64,000 bases of DNA, taken from assembly GCA_036558745.1 (NCBI GenBank), contig DATBEZ010000081.1, forward strand, positions 22,571 through 86,570, in the 5' to 3' direction. Source of the stretch: JAMXLJ01 sp036558745. GTDB taxonomy: Bacteria; Actinomycetota; Acidimicrobiia; IMCC26256; JAMXLJ01. The first letter of the stretch is position 1; each line of letters begins with the position of its first letter. Both the position numbers and the translations under genes were made by a program. Positions 25,166-34,089 of the stretch are shown here, piece by piece. The notes under the pieces were generated by a model. That model ran no database searches and was not told the origin of the DNA. It worked only from the letters and a program-made list of their open reading frames with translations.

Positions 25166-26881
25166 GTGGCCGACGTGGACGCCGGGCGGCGGCCGGTGAT
25201 CTTCGCGGTGACGGCGGATCCGGCCGCGAGGACGTGCATCGACGACGAGCTGCGAAAGCGCTACGGCGCCGACTACGACCTGGTGAGCGCGACCTCCATC
25301 GACGAGGCGCACGCACGCCTCGGCGCTCTGCACACGCCGGGCGGGGGGCCGCGGATCGCGCTCGTGTTGGCGGGCTACGGCGCCGCCGACCCCGGCGGGC
25401 TCGACTTCCTGCGCGACGCGCGCGCGATCGACCCCGCGGTGAAGCGCGTCGCTCTCCTGCGCTGGGGCGAGTTCGACACGGGTCCGGCCGTGGCCGAGGC
25501 CCACGCCCTCGGCGTCATCGACCACTGGCTCCTCGTTCCGGAGCAGGCACGGGACGAAGAGTTCCACCGCGGGATCGCCGAGCTGCTCGAGGAATGGGCG
25601 TCGGGCTTCGCGCCCGGGTTCGAGGCGATCCGCATCGTCGGCGACCCGATCGCGCCGCGCAGCGCAGCGCTGCGAGACCTCCTGAGTCGCAGCCACGTGC
25701 CGTTCGGCTTCTACGCCGCCGACTCCGACCGGGGCCGCGCCCTGTTGGCCGAGACCGGGTTCGAGTGCCCGGCGCTGCCGGTGGTCCAGCTGACGTTCCG
25801 GCCCGGCGTGCCCGCGCTCGTCGATCCGAGCGACGCGGAGCTCATCGACACATTCGGTGTGGGCACCCAGCTCGCGCCCGACGCGCGCTTCGACGTGGCG
25901 ATCGTCGGGGCGGGACCCGCGGGCCTCGCGGCGGCGGTCTACGCGTCGTCGGAGGGGCTCCGCACGCTCCTCGTCGAGGGCGGAGCGATCGGCGGGCAGG
26001 CGGGGAGCACGTCGTTGATCCGCAACTACCTCGGCTTCCCGCGTGGCGTGGCCGGGGCGAAGCTCGCGTTCAGCGCGTATCACCAGGCGTGGACCTTCGG
26101 GACGTCGTTCGTCTTCATGCGCGACGCGCTCGCGCTCGGTGTCGACGGTGACGAGCTGGTCGTATCGCTCTCCGACGGCACGAGCGTGCACTCGTCGTCG
26201 GTCGTCGTCGCGACGGGCGTGACCTACCGGCGTCTCGGCGTCGCGAGCGTCGAGGCGCTCGTCGGTCGGGGCGTGTTCTACAGCCCGGCGGTCTCGGAGG
26301 TGCCGGCGTTGCGTGGCGCGCGCGTCTTCGTCGTCGGCGGGGGCAACTCCGCAGGGCAGGCCGCGGTCCATGTCGCCCGGTACGCCAGCGAGGTGACGGT
26401 GCTCGTGCGGCAGCCGACGCTCGCGGCCAGCATGTCCGACTACCTGGTCCGTGCCATCGATGCGGCCCCGAACGTCCGCGTGCGGTTCGACACCGAGGTC
26501 GTCGACGCGTCGGGTGACCGGCGACTCGAGGCGATCACGGTGCGCGATCGCACGACCGGCGTGGCCGAGGACCTCGACGCCGACGCGGTGTTCCTTCTCA
26601 TCGGTGCGCAGCCGCGCACCGAATGGCTCACCGGGATCGCGCGCGACGACTGGGGCTTCGTGCTGACCGGGAACGACGTGGCCGCGCTGCCCGAGGTGTG
26701 GCCCCTCGGACGCCCGCCCTTCGCCTACGAGGCAAGCGTCCCCGGCGTGTTCGCGGTCGGCGACGTCCGGCGCGGATCGGTGAAGCGGGTGGCCTCGTCG
26801 GTCGGGGAGGGATCGGTCGTCATCAGCATGGTCCACCAGCAGCGGGCGCTCGCCGACGAGATCCGGGTGCGATCCGGCTGA
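25166..26881 (+). CDS. Fused receiver-like / thioredoxin-reductase-like FAD oxidoreductase
   Basis: 571 residues in three parts: a receiver-like domain (about 10-130; ALVLAGYGAADPGGLDFLRDAR), a small thioredoxin-like linker (about 150-225), and a thioredoxin-reductase FAD/NADPH module (VAIVGAGPAGLAAAVYASSEG, GGQAGSTSLIRNYLGFP, VFVVGGGNSAGQAAVHVARY, GVFAVGDVRRGSVKR). Where TrxR has its CxxC redox pair, this protein has YSPAVSE with no cysteine, so it cannot reduce thioredoxin in the usual way. Such fusions are known and of uncertain role. GTG at 25166 has GGGGAGG 7 nt upstream. Confidence 0.85.
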   Translation: MADVDAGRRPVIFAVTADPAARTCIDDELRKRYGADYDLVSATSIDEAHARLGALHTPGGGPRIALVLAGYGAADPGGLDFLRDARAIDPAVKRVALLRWGEFDTGPAVAEAHALGVIDHWLLVPEQARDEEFHRGIAELLEEWASGFAPGFEAIRIVGDPIAPRSAALRDLLSRSHVPFGFYAADSDRGRALLAETGFECPALPVVQLTFRPGVPALVDPSDAELIDTFGVGTQLAPDARFDVAIVGAGPAGLAAAVYASSEGLRTLLVEGGAIGGQAGSTSLIRNYLGFPRGVAGAKLAFSAYHQAWTFGTSFVFMRDALALGVDGDELVVSLSDGTSVHSSSVVVATGVTYRRLGVASVEALVGRGVFYSPAVSEVPALRGARVFVVGGGNSAGQAAVHVARYASEVTVLVRQPTLAASMSDYLVRAIDAAPNVRVRFDTEVVDASGDRRLEAITVRDRTTGVAEDLDADAVFLLIGAQPRTEWLTGIARDDWGFVLTGNDVAALPEVWPLGRPPFAYEASVPGVFAVGDVRRGSVKRVASSVGEGSVVISMVHQQRALADEIRVRSG

Positions 26882-26909
26882 CACCGGCGGCATCGGCCCA
26901 CCGTCCGGG

Positions 26910-26915
26910 TACGGT
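26910..26915 (+). promoter_or_regulatory. -10 box TACGGT, leaderless type
   Basis: TACGGT ends 7 nt before the ATG at 26923, with no ribosome site in the gap. The spacing fits a leaderless mRNA. Confidence 0.6.
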
Positions 26916-26922
26916 GCGTCAC

Positions 26923-27876
26923 ATGGGCGACAGCGCAACGGTCCGGTCCGACGTCGACTTCGCCGCCGCTGGCGGCGTCGTGCTCCGCGGTTGGCTGTAT
27001 CTCCCGGCCCATCGCGACGGCCGCGTCCCGGGTGTGGTCATGGCGCACGGCTTCAGCGCGACGAAGGAGATGGGCCTCGACCGCTACGCCGAGGTGTTCG
27101 CCGCGGCCGGGCTCGCGGTGCTGGTGTACGACCACCGCAACCTCGGGGCGAGTGATGGCGAGCCCCGTCAGCTCATCAACCCGTGGGCGCAGGCGCGCGA
27201 CTACCGGCACGCGCTCACGTGGCTGGCCGACCGGCCGGAGGTCGATGCGGCGCGGCTCGCGTTGTGGGGCTCGAGCTTCAGCGGCGGCGAGGTGATCGTC
27301 GTCGGAGCGCTCGACGAGCGCGTGCGCGCGGTGGTGGCCAACGTCCCCTTCGCGTCGCTCGGCGCCGGCGACGAACCGTCACCGGAGCGCTTGGCCGCGA
27401 TGGGCGCGGCGCTGCTCGACGGGTCGGGGAGCGGCCCCGCCGACAGCGACGAGGAGCCGCTCGGTCCACTGCGGGTCGTGAGCGAGCCCGGCGTCGAGAG
27501 CACGGATCCGGTCTTCCTCGGGCAACCCGAGTCCACCGAGTGGTTCCTCGCGCAGCGCGAGCTCGGCGGCACGCGATGGGAGAACCGCGTGCTGCTGCGC
27601 GCGTTCCCGGGCGACCCGGTGCGCTTCGACCCGTCGGTGTGCCTGCCGTTCCTCGACCCGCCGTTGCTCATGGTCGTCGCGAGCGAGGATCGGGTCGCCG
27701 ACACCGCGGCGACGCTCGCGGCATACGAGCGCGCTCGCGAGCCCAAGCAGCTCGAGCTGATCGAGGGACACCACTTCGTTCCCTACGACGGTGACGCGTT
27801 CGAGCGCGCGGCCACACTCGAACGCGACTTCATCGTCGCGGTGCTCAGCCGCGACACCGAGGCCACGCACGCATGA
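26923..27876 (+). CDS. Alpha/beta hydrolase (dienelactone-hydrolase / peptidase S9-like)
   Basis: 317 residues. The oxyanion region is GVVMAHGFSATKEMGLD, and the nucleophile elbow ALWGSSFSGGEVI carries the Ser. A late Asp is in MVVASEDRVADTA and the His in LIEGHHFVPYDGD. The fold matches fatty-acyl or xylan-esterase-like hydrolases of unknown substrate. It heads an operon: its stop overlaps the APH-fold gene by ATGA, which in turn overlaps the GNAT gene. No ribosome site is seen, but a -10 box at 26910 suggests a leaderless transcript. Confidence 0.85.
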   Translation: MGDSATVRSDVDFAAAGGVVLRGWLYLPAHRDGRVPGVVMAHGFSATKEMGLDRYAEVFAAAGLAVLVYDHRNLGASDGEPRQLINPWAQARDYRHALTWLADRPEVDAARLALWGSSFSGGEVIVVGALDERVRAVVANVPFASLGAGDEPSPERLAAMGAALLDGSGSGPADSDEEPLGPLRVVSEPGVESTDPVFLGQPESTEWFLAQRELGGTRWENRVLLRAFPGDPVRFDPSVCLPFLDPPLLMVVASEDRVADTAATLAAYERAREPKQLELIEGHHFVPYDGDAFERAATLERDFIVAVLSRDTEATHA

Positions 27877-28760
27877 GCACCGAGACTCGCGATCGTGGGC
27901 GGTGGAGCATTCCCGTCGACGAGGATGCAGCGCTCGCCACGATGCGCGTGGTCGCATCGGGACTGGGACTTCCGGTCGACGATCCGGTCGTGCTGCAGCG
28001 CAGCAACAACGTGGTCGTCTGGTTGCGACCGGCGCCGGTCGTCGTCAAGGTGATGCGATCGACGCCGGAGCGCGCCGCCGCGGCGCGGCAGCTCGAGATC
28101 GCCTGTCACTGCGCGGCGCGCGGCGCACCCGTCTCGGTCCCGAGCGACCAGGTCCCGTGCGAGGTCTCCGGCGACACACGCCACGACGTCACGTTCTGGC
28201 GGCACGAGCCCACCGTCTCGCGTGAACGAGAGCCGGACGAGGTCGCAGCCGCGTTGCTCGCGTTGCACCGCGCGCTCGACACGCTGCCGGGCCCCGTCCC
28301 GCGGCTCGCGGACCTCCACGTGGACGTGTGCTCGATCCTCGCGGACGACGCGCAGATGGCCGCCCTCGATCCCGGAACGCGGGCGCGGCTGCGGGAGCGC
28401 TTCGCAGCGCTGCTCAAAGAGCTGACGACCTGCGACACCGACGAGCGGGTGCTCCACGGCGAGGTGCACTCGGGCAACACCCTCGTGGTCGAGCAGGGCG
28501 TGCGCTTCTGCGATTTCGAAGGTGTGTGCCGTGGGCCGCTCGAGTGGGACCTCGCGTACCTGCCCGACGCCTGTATGGGCGCATTCGTCGGCGTCGATCC
28601 CGAGCGCGTCCGTCTCCTGCGCCAGGTGGTCAGCGCGCGGGTCGCGACGCTGTGCTGGGCCAAGCTGCGCGCCGTCGACGACCCCGTCGAGCGCTGGCAC
28701 GCGGAGCACCACCTCGCGATCGCGCTCGGCGGGGATCGCTCGGAAGTCGCGGCGCCATGA
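27873..28760 (+). CDS. Aminoglycoside-phosphotransferase (APH) fold kinase
   Basis: 295 residues of the APH family: beta-rich N-lobe with LQRSNNVVVWLRPAPVVVKVM (the lysine), C-lobe catalytic loop RVLHGEVHSGNTLV and metal motif VRFCDFEGVCRGPLEWDLA. The usual HGD is HGE here, a change found in a subgroup of actinobacterial APH-like proteins, so kinase activity is uncertain. The start overlaps the preceding hydrolase (ATGA). Together with the downstream GNAT gene the cluster resembles small detoxification or modification operons. The substrate is unknown. Confidence 0.85.
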   Translation: MSTETRDRGRWSIPVDEDAALATMRVVASGLGLPVDDPVVLQRSNNVVVWLRPAPVVVKVMRSTPERAAAARQLEIACHCAARGAPVSVPSDQVPCEVSGDTRHDVTFWRHEPTVSREREPDEVAAALLALHRALDTLPGPVPRLADLHVDVCSILADDAQMAALDPGTRARLRERFAALLKELTTCDTDERVLHGEVHSGNTLVVEQGVRFCDFEGVCRGPLEWDLAYLPDACMGAFVGVDPERVRLLRQVVSARVATLCWAKLRAVDDPVERWHAEHHLAIALGGDRSEVAAP

Positions 28761-29062
28761 GTGGCGACAGTCGCGGGACCGAGGTCGAGGTCGTCGACAA
28801 CGCCGAGGCGCAGCGCTACGAGGCGTACGTCGAGGGCGGGCTCGCCGGGTTCCTGCTCTACGAGCCCCGGCCGGGCCGGGTCGTGCTGATCCACACCGAG
28901 GTGGACCCCGCGTTCGAGGGGCACGGTGTCGGCGGGCGGCTCGCCGCGTTCGCGCTCGACGACCTGCGCGGGCGGGGGCTTCGAGCGGTCGCGCAGTGCC
29001 CGTTCGTCGCCGACTACGTCCGCCGTCACCCCGAGTACCGTGACGTCGTCGCGGGTGGCTGA
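28757..29062 (+). CDS. GNAT-family N-acetyltransferase, YidJ/YjdJ-like small type
   Basis: 101 residues of the short N-acetyltransferase domain. Core blocks are EAYVEGGLAGFLLYEPRPG, VLIHTEVDPAFEGHGVGGRLAAFAL (the acetyl-CoA-binding R/Q-x2-G-x-G/A region) and FVADYVRRHPEYRDV. Its short size is normal for this group. The ATG overlaps the kinase stop (ATGA), so it is translated as the third gene of the operon. Substrate unknown. Confidence 0.9.
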   Translation: MSGDSRGTEVEVVDNAEAQRYEAYVEGGLAGFLLYEPRPGRVVLIHTEVDPAFEGHGVGGRLAAFALDDLRGRGLRAVAQCPFVADYVRRHPEYRDVVAGG

Positions 29063-29071
29063 CGCCTGGTT

Positions 29072-29323
29072 TCAGCGAATCGAGCGCAGCTCGCGCCGCA
29101 CCGACGTCCGCACCAGGATCGGCACGAAGTCGCGGATCGGCGCGTCGTTGAACGCGGTGAACGCCACGCGGACGCGCTCTTCGAGCACGTCCGTCGGGAA
29201 CGTCTCACCGAGATCCGACTGCAACAAACCGATGACGGTCTCGATCTGGAGATCGCGTCGGTGCTGGGGCGAAGACGCGTCCGGTGCCGGCGCGTCGGTG
29301 TGCCCAACCACGGTGCTGCCCAT
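29072..29323 (-). CDS. Small protein with three-helix bundle dimerisation domain
   Basis: 83 residues. The block QIETVIGLLQSDLGETFP continues to FNDAPIRDFVPILVRTSVRR. This matches the actinobacterial three-helix bundle dimerisation domain (R/A-I-R-D-F-V-P-V/I-L-V). ATG at 29323 has GGGAGGCAGGAC upstream. Members bind as dimers; their wider role is unknown. It converges on the GNAT operon. Confidence 0.75.
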   Translation of the reverse strand: MGSTVVGHTDAPAPDASSPQHRRDLQIETVIGLLQSDLGETFPTDVLEERVRVAFTAFNDAPIRDFVPILVRTSVRRELRSIR

Positions 29324-29494
29324 GTCCTGCCTCCCGCACCGCCGGCCCAATGGCGGTGCTCGTGTGCACCTGGCAGTACAGCATCCCGCCACGCCGCGAG
29401 GAAGGTCCGAAGGTCATGCGGCGGGGTGAATCCTCGGTTGCCGGCCCGTGAAGCGACACTGACGGCCGGGCGCGAGCGTTCGGTGCCTCGGCGC

Positions 29495-31372
29495 TCACCA
29501 GGAGCCGCCGCCTCCACCGCCGCCCCCACCACCGGCCGACCCACCGCTGAAGCCGCTGCTCCCGGAGCTGCCCGGCGTCGACGTCAGCGTGCCCGCCGAC
29601 GTGACCGTGAAGCCGTCGACCGCGTGCGCGAACGCAGCCACCTCGAACGGGTGGCTCGACACGTACCACGACGGCGGCGGTTGCTCGCCGGCGAGGCCGG
29701 CGAAGGCGTGCGCCCACTTCTCCGTGACGCCGAACACGACCGCGTAGGGGAGGTAGTCGTAGAAGAGGTTCTGACGTTCGGCGAAGTGCATCCGCTCGGG
29801 ATCCGACTCGACCATGAACCGGCGAAAGCCCATCGCGCGCACGAGCACCCCGGTGCCCTTCGCGGTGCGGCTCGGCATCCAGCGGGCCGCGACGAGCAGC
29901 GCGAGCGCGCCCAGCACCAGGGGTACGCCGAGCAGGCCGAGGTGGGTGAACTTCGCGAGGAGCACGGTGAGGCCGACCGCGATGACGAGCGCGACGACGC
30001 CCATCGCGTGCCAGAACCCGCGGACCTTGTCGGGGCGGCGGAGGTACCACCCCTGCTTGACGGCATCGTCGTAGAGCGCGTTCTCGACCTTGCGCATGCG
30101 CTCCGCGAACTTGTTGCGCAGCTCCGAGACCTTGACGGTGTCGCCGGAGGTGAAGAGGCCGTCGAGGAGCTTGCGTTCGTAGGGAAGCACGCCGTCGGAG
30201 TCCTGCTTCCGGTGCAGCGTCCAGTCCGGCTTGCGGAACCAGCGCTCGGTCTGGGTCTCCTCGATCGTGAGGTAGCCGCGCGCGGCGAGGTCGACGATCG
30301 TCGCGGTGACGTCGATCGGGTTCGCGCGTTCGTCGACGAGGACGCCGAGCTGGCCCGGCCGGAGCTTGTCGGGCGGCTCGAATTGCATGGGCCCGTCGGT
30401 GCGAGCGGCGAACGCGACCTGTTCCTCGGCCGCACCGGCGGTCGGGAACGCCATGTCGATCGCGGAGCCCGCGGCCCGGCGGTCGCGGCCGCGCCGCCAC
30501 AACAGTCCGGCGACGAGCAGCGCCGCCGCGAGGAAGATCACGATCGCGACCGACACGGTGATCGCGGTCGCGGCGAACGCGCGGGTGAAGGACCAGCGCT
30601 CCCGCAGGATGGGATGGGGCGTCGTGACGCCCTGGGGCACGAACCCGACGACCATCGTCAGCTCCGAGCCGGGGACGAGCCTGCCGTTGGTGAACGTCAC
30701 GGTCCCGCCCGACGCGCCCGGGTCGGTGGCGGTGGCCGCGGTCGGTGCCGTCCTCGACGACGCGCATCGCACGTTGGAGCCGCGCGGGCCCACGAAGCAT
30801 GTCGCACCGGTGACCGCGGTCGGCGTGTGCACCTGGACCGTCACCGCGCCGATGGGGACGAGCCACTGGTCGCCGGTGACGTTCCAGTACAGCTCGTCGT
30901 GGTCCCGGAAGCCGTTCAAGACGCTCCCGAGTCGGTACGTGATCACGTAGCGGTGGCGACCGGTGATCGTGCGGTCGGGGTCGCCGATGCGGATCCGCTT
31001 GATTCCACCGGGCTGGTCGAGAACCCTCCACTGCGCGGGTGTGCCGGCCGACGCGGCGACGGAGAGCACGTGCAGCGGGTACACCCGGTCGTGGCTGTCG
31101 TCGAAGCGTTGTTTGAGAACGAGGTCGCGCTGGATGCCGTGACGGGGAACGACGCCGAAGTCGTAGTCGATCGTCTCGGTGATCGTCGCCGAGTCGTCGC
31201 GGGCGACGACGTATTCGGCGTTGAACGCGACGATGTGGGCGATGCCGAGGTCGGGATCGATCGCCTGCGCGCGGGTGCTCGCGCTCGCCCACACGGGTGT
31301 CGCGACGAGCGCGACCGCACCGGCGACCGCGAAGACGAGGAGTGCGGCCAGCGCCGCTGCGATCCGCCGCAT
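29495..31372 (-). CDS. DUF2207 family membrane protein
   Basis: 625 residues. A signal-anchor of about 28 residues is followed by an extracytoplasmic DUF2207 domain (residues about 40-270; YDFGVVPRHGIQRDLVLKQ, LYWNVTGDQWLVPIGAVTV). Next come a TM helix (AATAITVSVAIVIFLAAALLV), a winged-helix-like cytoplasmic part (DVTATIVDLAARGYLTIEETQ), two close TM helices, and a Ser/Gly tail ending in a poly-Gly run and SW. This architecture is standard for DUF2207 proteins, which have no settled function. It sits just downstream of nothing obvious; the next gene on the same strand is the P450. Confidence 0.88.
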   Translation of the reverse strand: MRRIAAALAALLVFAVAGAVALVATPVWASASTRAQAIDPDLGIAHIVAFNAEYVVARDDSATITETIDYDFGVVPRHGIQRDLVLKQRFDDSHDRVYPLHVLSVAASAGTPAQWRVLDQPGGIKRIRIGDPDRTITGRHRYVITYRLGSVLNGFRDHDELYWNVTGDQWLVPIGAVTVQVHTPTAVTGATCFVGPRGSNVRCASSRTAPTAATATDPGASGGTVTFTNGRLVPGSELTMVVGFVPQGVTTPHPILRERWSFTRAFAATAITVSVAIVIFLAAALLVAGLLWRRGRDRRAAGSAIDMAFPTAGAAEEQVAFAARTDGPMQFEPPDKLRPGQLGVLVDERANPIDVTATIVDLAARGYLTIEETQTERWFRKPDWTLHRKQDSDGVLPYERKLLDGLFTSGDTVKVSELRNKFAERMRKVENALYDDAVKQGWYLRRPDKVRGFWHAMGVVALVIAVGLTVLLAKFTHLGLLGVPLVLGALALLVAARWMPSRTAKGTGVLVRAMGFRRFMVESDPERMHFAERQNLFYDYLPYAVVFGVTEKWAHAFAGLAGEQPPPSWYVSSHPFEVAAFAHAVDGFTVTSAGTLTSTPGSSGSSGFSGGSAGGGGGGGGGGSW

Positions 31373-31388
31373 GGAGCCGCCTGTCGTC

Positions 31389-32594
31389 TCAGCCGGTGAC
31401 GGTCTTGACGGGAAGCCGGCGCGGGCCGACCTCGAAGAAGGTGGTCACGTTCTCGAACTCGAACCCGGACTCGAGACGCACGGTTCCCGGTGCGAACCGG
31501 TCGAAGAACGTGCGGAGCCCGACGAGGGTCACGGTGCGTGCCAGCGCGGCACCGGGGCAGACGTGTGGCCCGTACCCGAACGTGAGGTGCTGGTCGGCGT
31601 TGGCGCGGTCGGCGTGGAACTCGTCGGCGTCGTCGAAGACCCGCTCGTCGCGGTTCGCGGACCCTGCGCCGATGATGACCCGGGTGCCGGGTTCGACGAC
31701 CGTGTCGCCGATCGTCACCTCGTGGACGCAGCCGCGCGCGAGGAACAGGATCGGCGGCGAGAGGCGGAGGCTCTCCTCGATCGCATTCGCGAGCTCGTCG
31801 TCACCGGCGCGCATCGCGTCCTCGACGGCGCGCTCGCTCAGCAGCACGTGGAGCAGGTTGCCGAGCAGCTGGCTCGTGGTCGTCAAACCGCCGGTGACGA
31901 GGTTGCGCACGAGCGCGCGCACCTGCTGGCGGGGGAGCGGCTCACCATCGACGTCGAGCTTGAGGAGCCGGGCCAGCACGTCGTCGACATCGGTGCCGGC
32001 TGCGAGCTCGGCGGCGCGTCGCTCGATCTGCTCGTCGATGTAGCCGGCGAACTCCGGGAACGCGGCCGCGAAGCCGACACCACGCTCGCTTCGGTTCGTC
32101 GCCGGGAACGGGCTCTCCATCAGCTCCTTCGCGTACGCGCCCAGGCGGTCGGCGTCGGCCGGGTCGAACCCGAGGAGATGCATCGTCACCCGGTTGGGCA
32201 ACGGCACGGTGAAGCCCGCGACCAGATCGGCGCCGTCGGACGGCAGCGCGTCGAGCAGCGCGCCCGCGGTGGCGGCGATGAACGGCTCGGCCGCGTGCAC
32301 CAGCTTCGGCGAGAGCGCGGTGACCATCACGCGGCGGACGGCGGTGTGCAGGGGCGGGTCGAGCTCGCCGAGCAGACGGTCCTCCGGCGGCACGACGACC
32401 CCCGGCTCCTTCATGCCGGACGCGTTCGACAACGACGTGGTGTCGCGCAGCGCGGCACGACACTCCGCGTGCCGGGTGACGTAGCGCATGCCGCCCGCGA
32501 TCTCCGCCACCGGCCCGCGCCGGCGGAGCTCGGCCAGCAGGGACCATGCCGACTGGGCCTGTCCAGGCACGAAGGGGTTGAAGGGCTCGGGCAT
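31389..32594 (-). CDS. Cytochrome P450
   Basis: 401 residues. The heme-binding loop FGYGPHVCPGAALAR places the thiolate Cys at 346. The ExxR motif is ESLR (274-277), and the I-helix reads VTGGLTTTSQ, a typical A/G-G-x-x-T region. The length is usual for a soluble bacterial class I P450. It oxidises a hydrophobic substrate with electrons from a ferredoxin, none of which is adjacent. The start ATG at 32594 has a weak CATGAT -10 six nt upstream and no clear ribosome site. It ends 16 bp upstream of the DUF2207 start on the same strand. Confidence 0.93.
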   Translation of the reverse strand: MPEPFNPFVPGQAQSAWSLLAELRRRGPVAEIAGGMRYVTRHAECRAALRDTTSLSNASGMKEPGVVVPPEDRLLGELDPPLHTAVRRVMVTALSPKLVHAAEPFIAATAGALLDALPSDGADLVAGFTVPLPNRVTMHLLGFDPADADRLGAYAKELMESPFPATNRSERGVGFAAAFPEFAGYIDEQIERRAAELAAGTDVDDVLARLLKLDVDGEPLPRQQVRALVRNLVTGGLTTTSQLLGNLLHVLLSERAVEDAMRAGDDELANAIEESLRLSPPILFLARGCVHEVTIGDTVVEPGTRVIIGAGSANRDERVFDDADEFHADRANADQHLTFGYGPHVCPGAALARTVTLVGLRTFFDRFAPGTVRLESGFEFENVTTFFEVGPRRLPVKTVTG

Positions 32595-32695
32595 CGGGTC
32601 ATCATGGCGCGTCCCGGGCCAGGGGTGCGCCGTCCTCGAAAAGCATGCGCGATCGACTTCCCGCGGGTGTCACCCACGTGCGAAGGTGACCCCCC

Positions 32696-33052
32696 ATGAG
32701 CATCATCGAGCAGGAACGTGACGTGCGCCCGTGGGGCGAGTATCTGGTCCTCGAGGACGAGGCGACCCACAAGGTCAAGCGGATCACGGTGCGGTCGGGC
32801 AAGCGCCTGAGCTACCAGCGTCACAGCCGCCGGGCCGAGCACTGGTACGTCGTCACGGGGACGGCGACCGTGACGCTCGACGGAGCCGATCACGTGTTGG
32901 GCTCCGGTGAGGCGATCGACGTCCCCCGGGGCGCCGCGCACCGGATGGCCAACCACGGTGACGAGGACCTCGTCTTCATCGAGGTCCAGATGGGCGACTA
33001 CTTCGGCGAGGACGACATCGAGCGGCTCGACGACGACTACGGCCGCGCCTGA
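32696..33052 (+). CDS. Cupin (mannose-6-phosphate isomerase type II-like)
   Basis: 118 residues of a single cupin barrel. Motif 1 is YQRHSRRAEHWYVVTGTATV and motif 2 VPRGAAHRMANHGDEDLVFIEVQ, with the metal-ligand His/Glu pattern. The opening RPWGEYLVLEDEATHKVKRI is that of the C-terminal half of PMI/GMP enzymes. As a stand-alone domain it may isomerise mannose 6-phosphate or bind a related sugar. AAGG lies 9 nt upstream of the ATG at 32696. Confidence 0.88.
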   Translation: MSIIEQERDVRPWGEYLVLEDEATHKVKRITVRSGKRLSYQRHSRRAEHWYVVTGTATVTLDGADHVLGSGEAIDVPRGAAHRMANHGDEDLVFIEVQMGDYFGEDDIERLDDDYGRA

Positions 33053-33061
33053 GCGTTCGGC

Positions 33062-33553
33062 TCAGGCGGCCTCGTCGCGCAGCTGGAGGTTCGCACAGGC
33101 CTCGCAGATCTCCTCCGGGATGATGCCCGCGCGCATCAGCGCGCCGAACAGCGCGCAACCGACGCAGTAGCCGAACACCGATTCGAGCGTTGCCGCGACG
33201 GCGATCATCCCGACCAGGACGAACGCGATCGTCGTGAGCCCGAAGCCCAAGCCGAGCACGGCCGCGGAGGTCGACAGCGTCGCGCCGATGCCCTGTGCGA
33301 ACCGCTTGGGCGGTCCGGGTACCGGGCGGGCCGCGAGCGGTAACGCGGGCGTCAAGACGCGTGTGACGAATTGTCCCAGCGGGCTGAGCGACGGACCGGT
33401 GGCCACACGCGCGACGAAGCCGTACGCGAGCGGGACGAGCAACCAGCGCGCGCCCGTCGCCAGCGTCACGAGACACAGCACCAGCACGCCCGCGGCGACG
33501 AGGCGCGCCGACACCTCGTTGACCGGATCGGGGAAGCGAAACAGGTTTCGCAC
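33062..33553 (-). CDS. DUF4395 membrane protein
   Basis: 163 residues with four hydrophobic helices (LVAAGVLVLCLVTLATG, WLLVPLAYGFVARV, LGFGLTTIAFVLVGMIAVAA and a shorter one). The motif ESVFGYCVGCALFG, with its C-x2-C, is the DUF4395 signature, and NLFRFPDPVNEVSARLVAAG opens the domain. DUF4395 is often next to thioredoxin- or sulfurtransferase-like genes in other bacteria, but not here. GTG at 33553 has a TACGCT -10 8 nt upstream. The frame stays open further upstream, but that part is Arg-rich and unlike protein. Confidence 0.8.
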   Translation of the reverse strand: MRNLFRFPDPVNEVSARLVAAGVLVLCLVTLATGARWLLVPLAYGFVARVATGPSLSPLGQFVTRVLTPALPLAARPVPGPPKRFAQGIGATLSTSAAVLGLGFGLTTIAFVLVGMIAVAATLESVFGYCVGCALFGALMRAGIIPEEICEACANLQLRDEAA

Positions 33554-33735
33554 GCGTCCCGAGCGTACGCCCGAAATCCGACGACGAAGCTGGCGTATTG
33601 CACTTCGTCTGCGTCGCCGGCGACGCATCAGGGCCGCCCTTGACGGCGCCGTTCCACGACGCTCGAATCTGGGCCCGGCAGGCCGGCACGACATGCCGGC
33701 GTCGGTCGGGCGACGTGTTTGGGGGGAGACCGACG

Positions 33736-34053
33736 ATGGGCGGACGGGTGGGGTCGTCGAGACAACCGCGGCACTGGACGCGCGTCGAATCGCGCGTCGA
33801 CGCGGTGCGCGACGACAGGGTGGTGCCGTCGGGGGGTCACCAGCTGGCCGTGTACCCGGCGCGCATCGTGCGGTGCACGTGCGGCGCGGCGATCCTGGCG
33901 ACGGATCCCGAGGCGCTGCGCGGGCCCGTGGCCGAGCTCGCGGGTGAGGTGCTCTCGTTGCACGCGTCGTGGTGCGAGGAGCTGGAGGTCGACGACTTCC
34001 TCTCGCCGTCGGCGTCGAGCAACGGGCACGGCGCGGTCAAGCACGACAACTGA
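33736..34053 (+). CDS. Uncharacterised small protein with Cys/His cluster
   Basis: 105 residues. The centre reads RIVRCTCGAAILATDPE and later SLHASWCEELEVDDFL. The three Cys plus the His could bind zinc. ATG at 33736 has GGGGGGAGACC upstream, a strong ribosome site. I do not recognise the family. It converges with the LPFTG surface protein gene, across a small hairpin. Confidence 0.6.
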   Translation: MGGRVGSSRQPRHWTRVESRVDAVRDDRVVPSGGHQLAVYPARIVRCTCGAAILATDPEALRGPVAELAGEVLSLHASWCEELEVDDFLSPSASSNGHGAVKHDN

Positions 34054-34067
34054 CGCGGCAGCAGGTG

Positions 34068-34089
34068 CGGGCCGCGCGCGCCCGGCCCG
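34068..34089. terminator. Short hairpin between convergent genes
   Basis: Arms CGGGCCG and CGGCCCG with an 8-nt loop, in the 37-bp gap between two convergent stops. It is a likely bidirectional terminator but does not belong to the three hairpin families. Confidence 0.5.

Noticed and set aside
29261..31399. A 712-residue plus-strand frame
   Set aside because: Antisense to the DUF2207 gene and rich in Arg/Glu/Asp as typical GC-rich shadows are.
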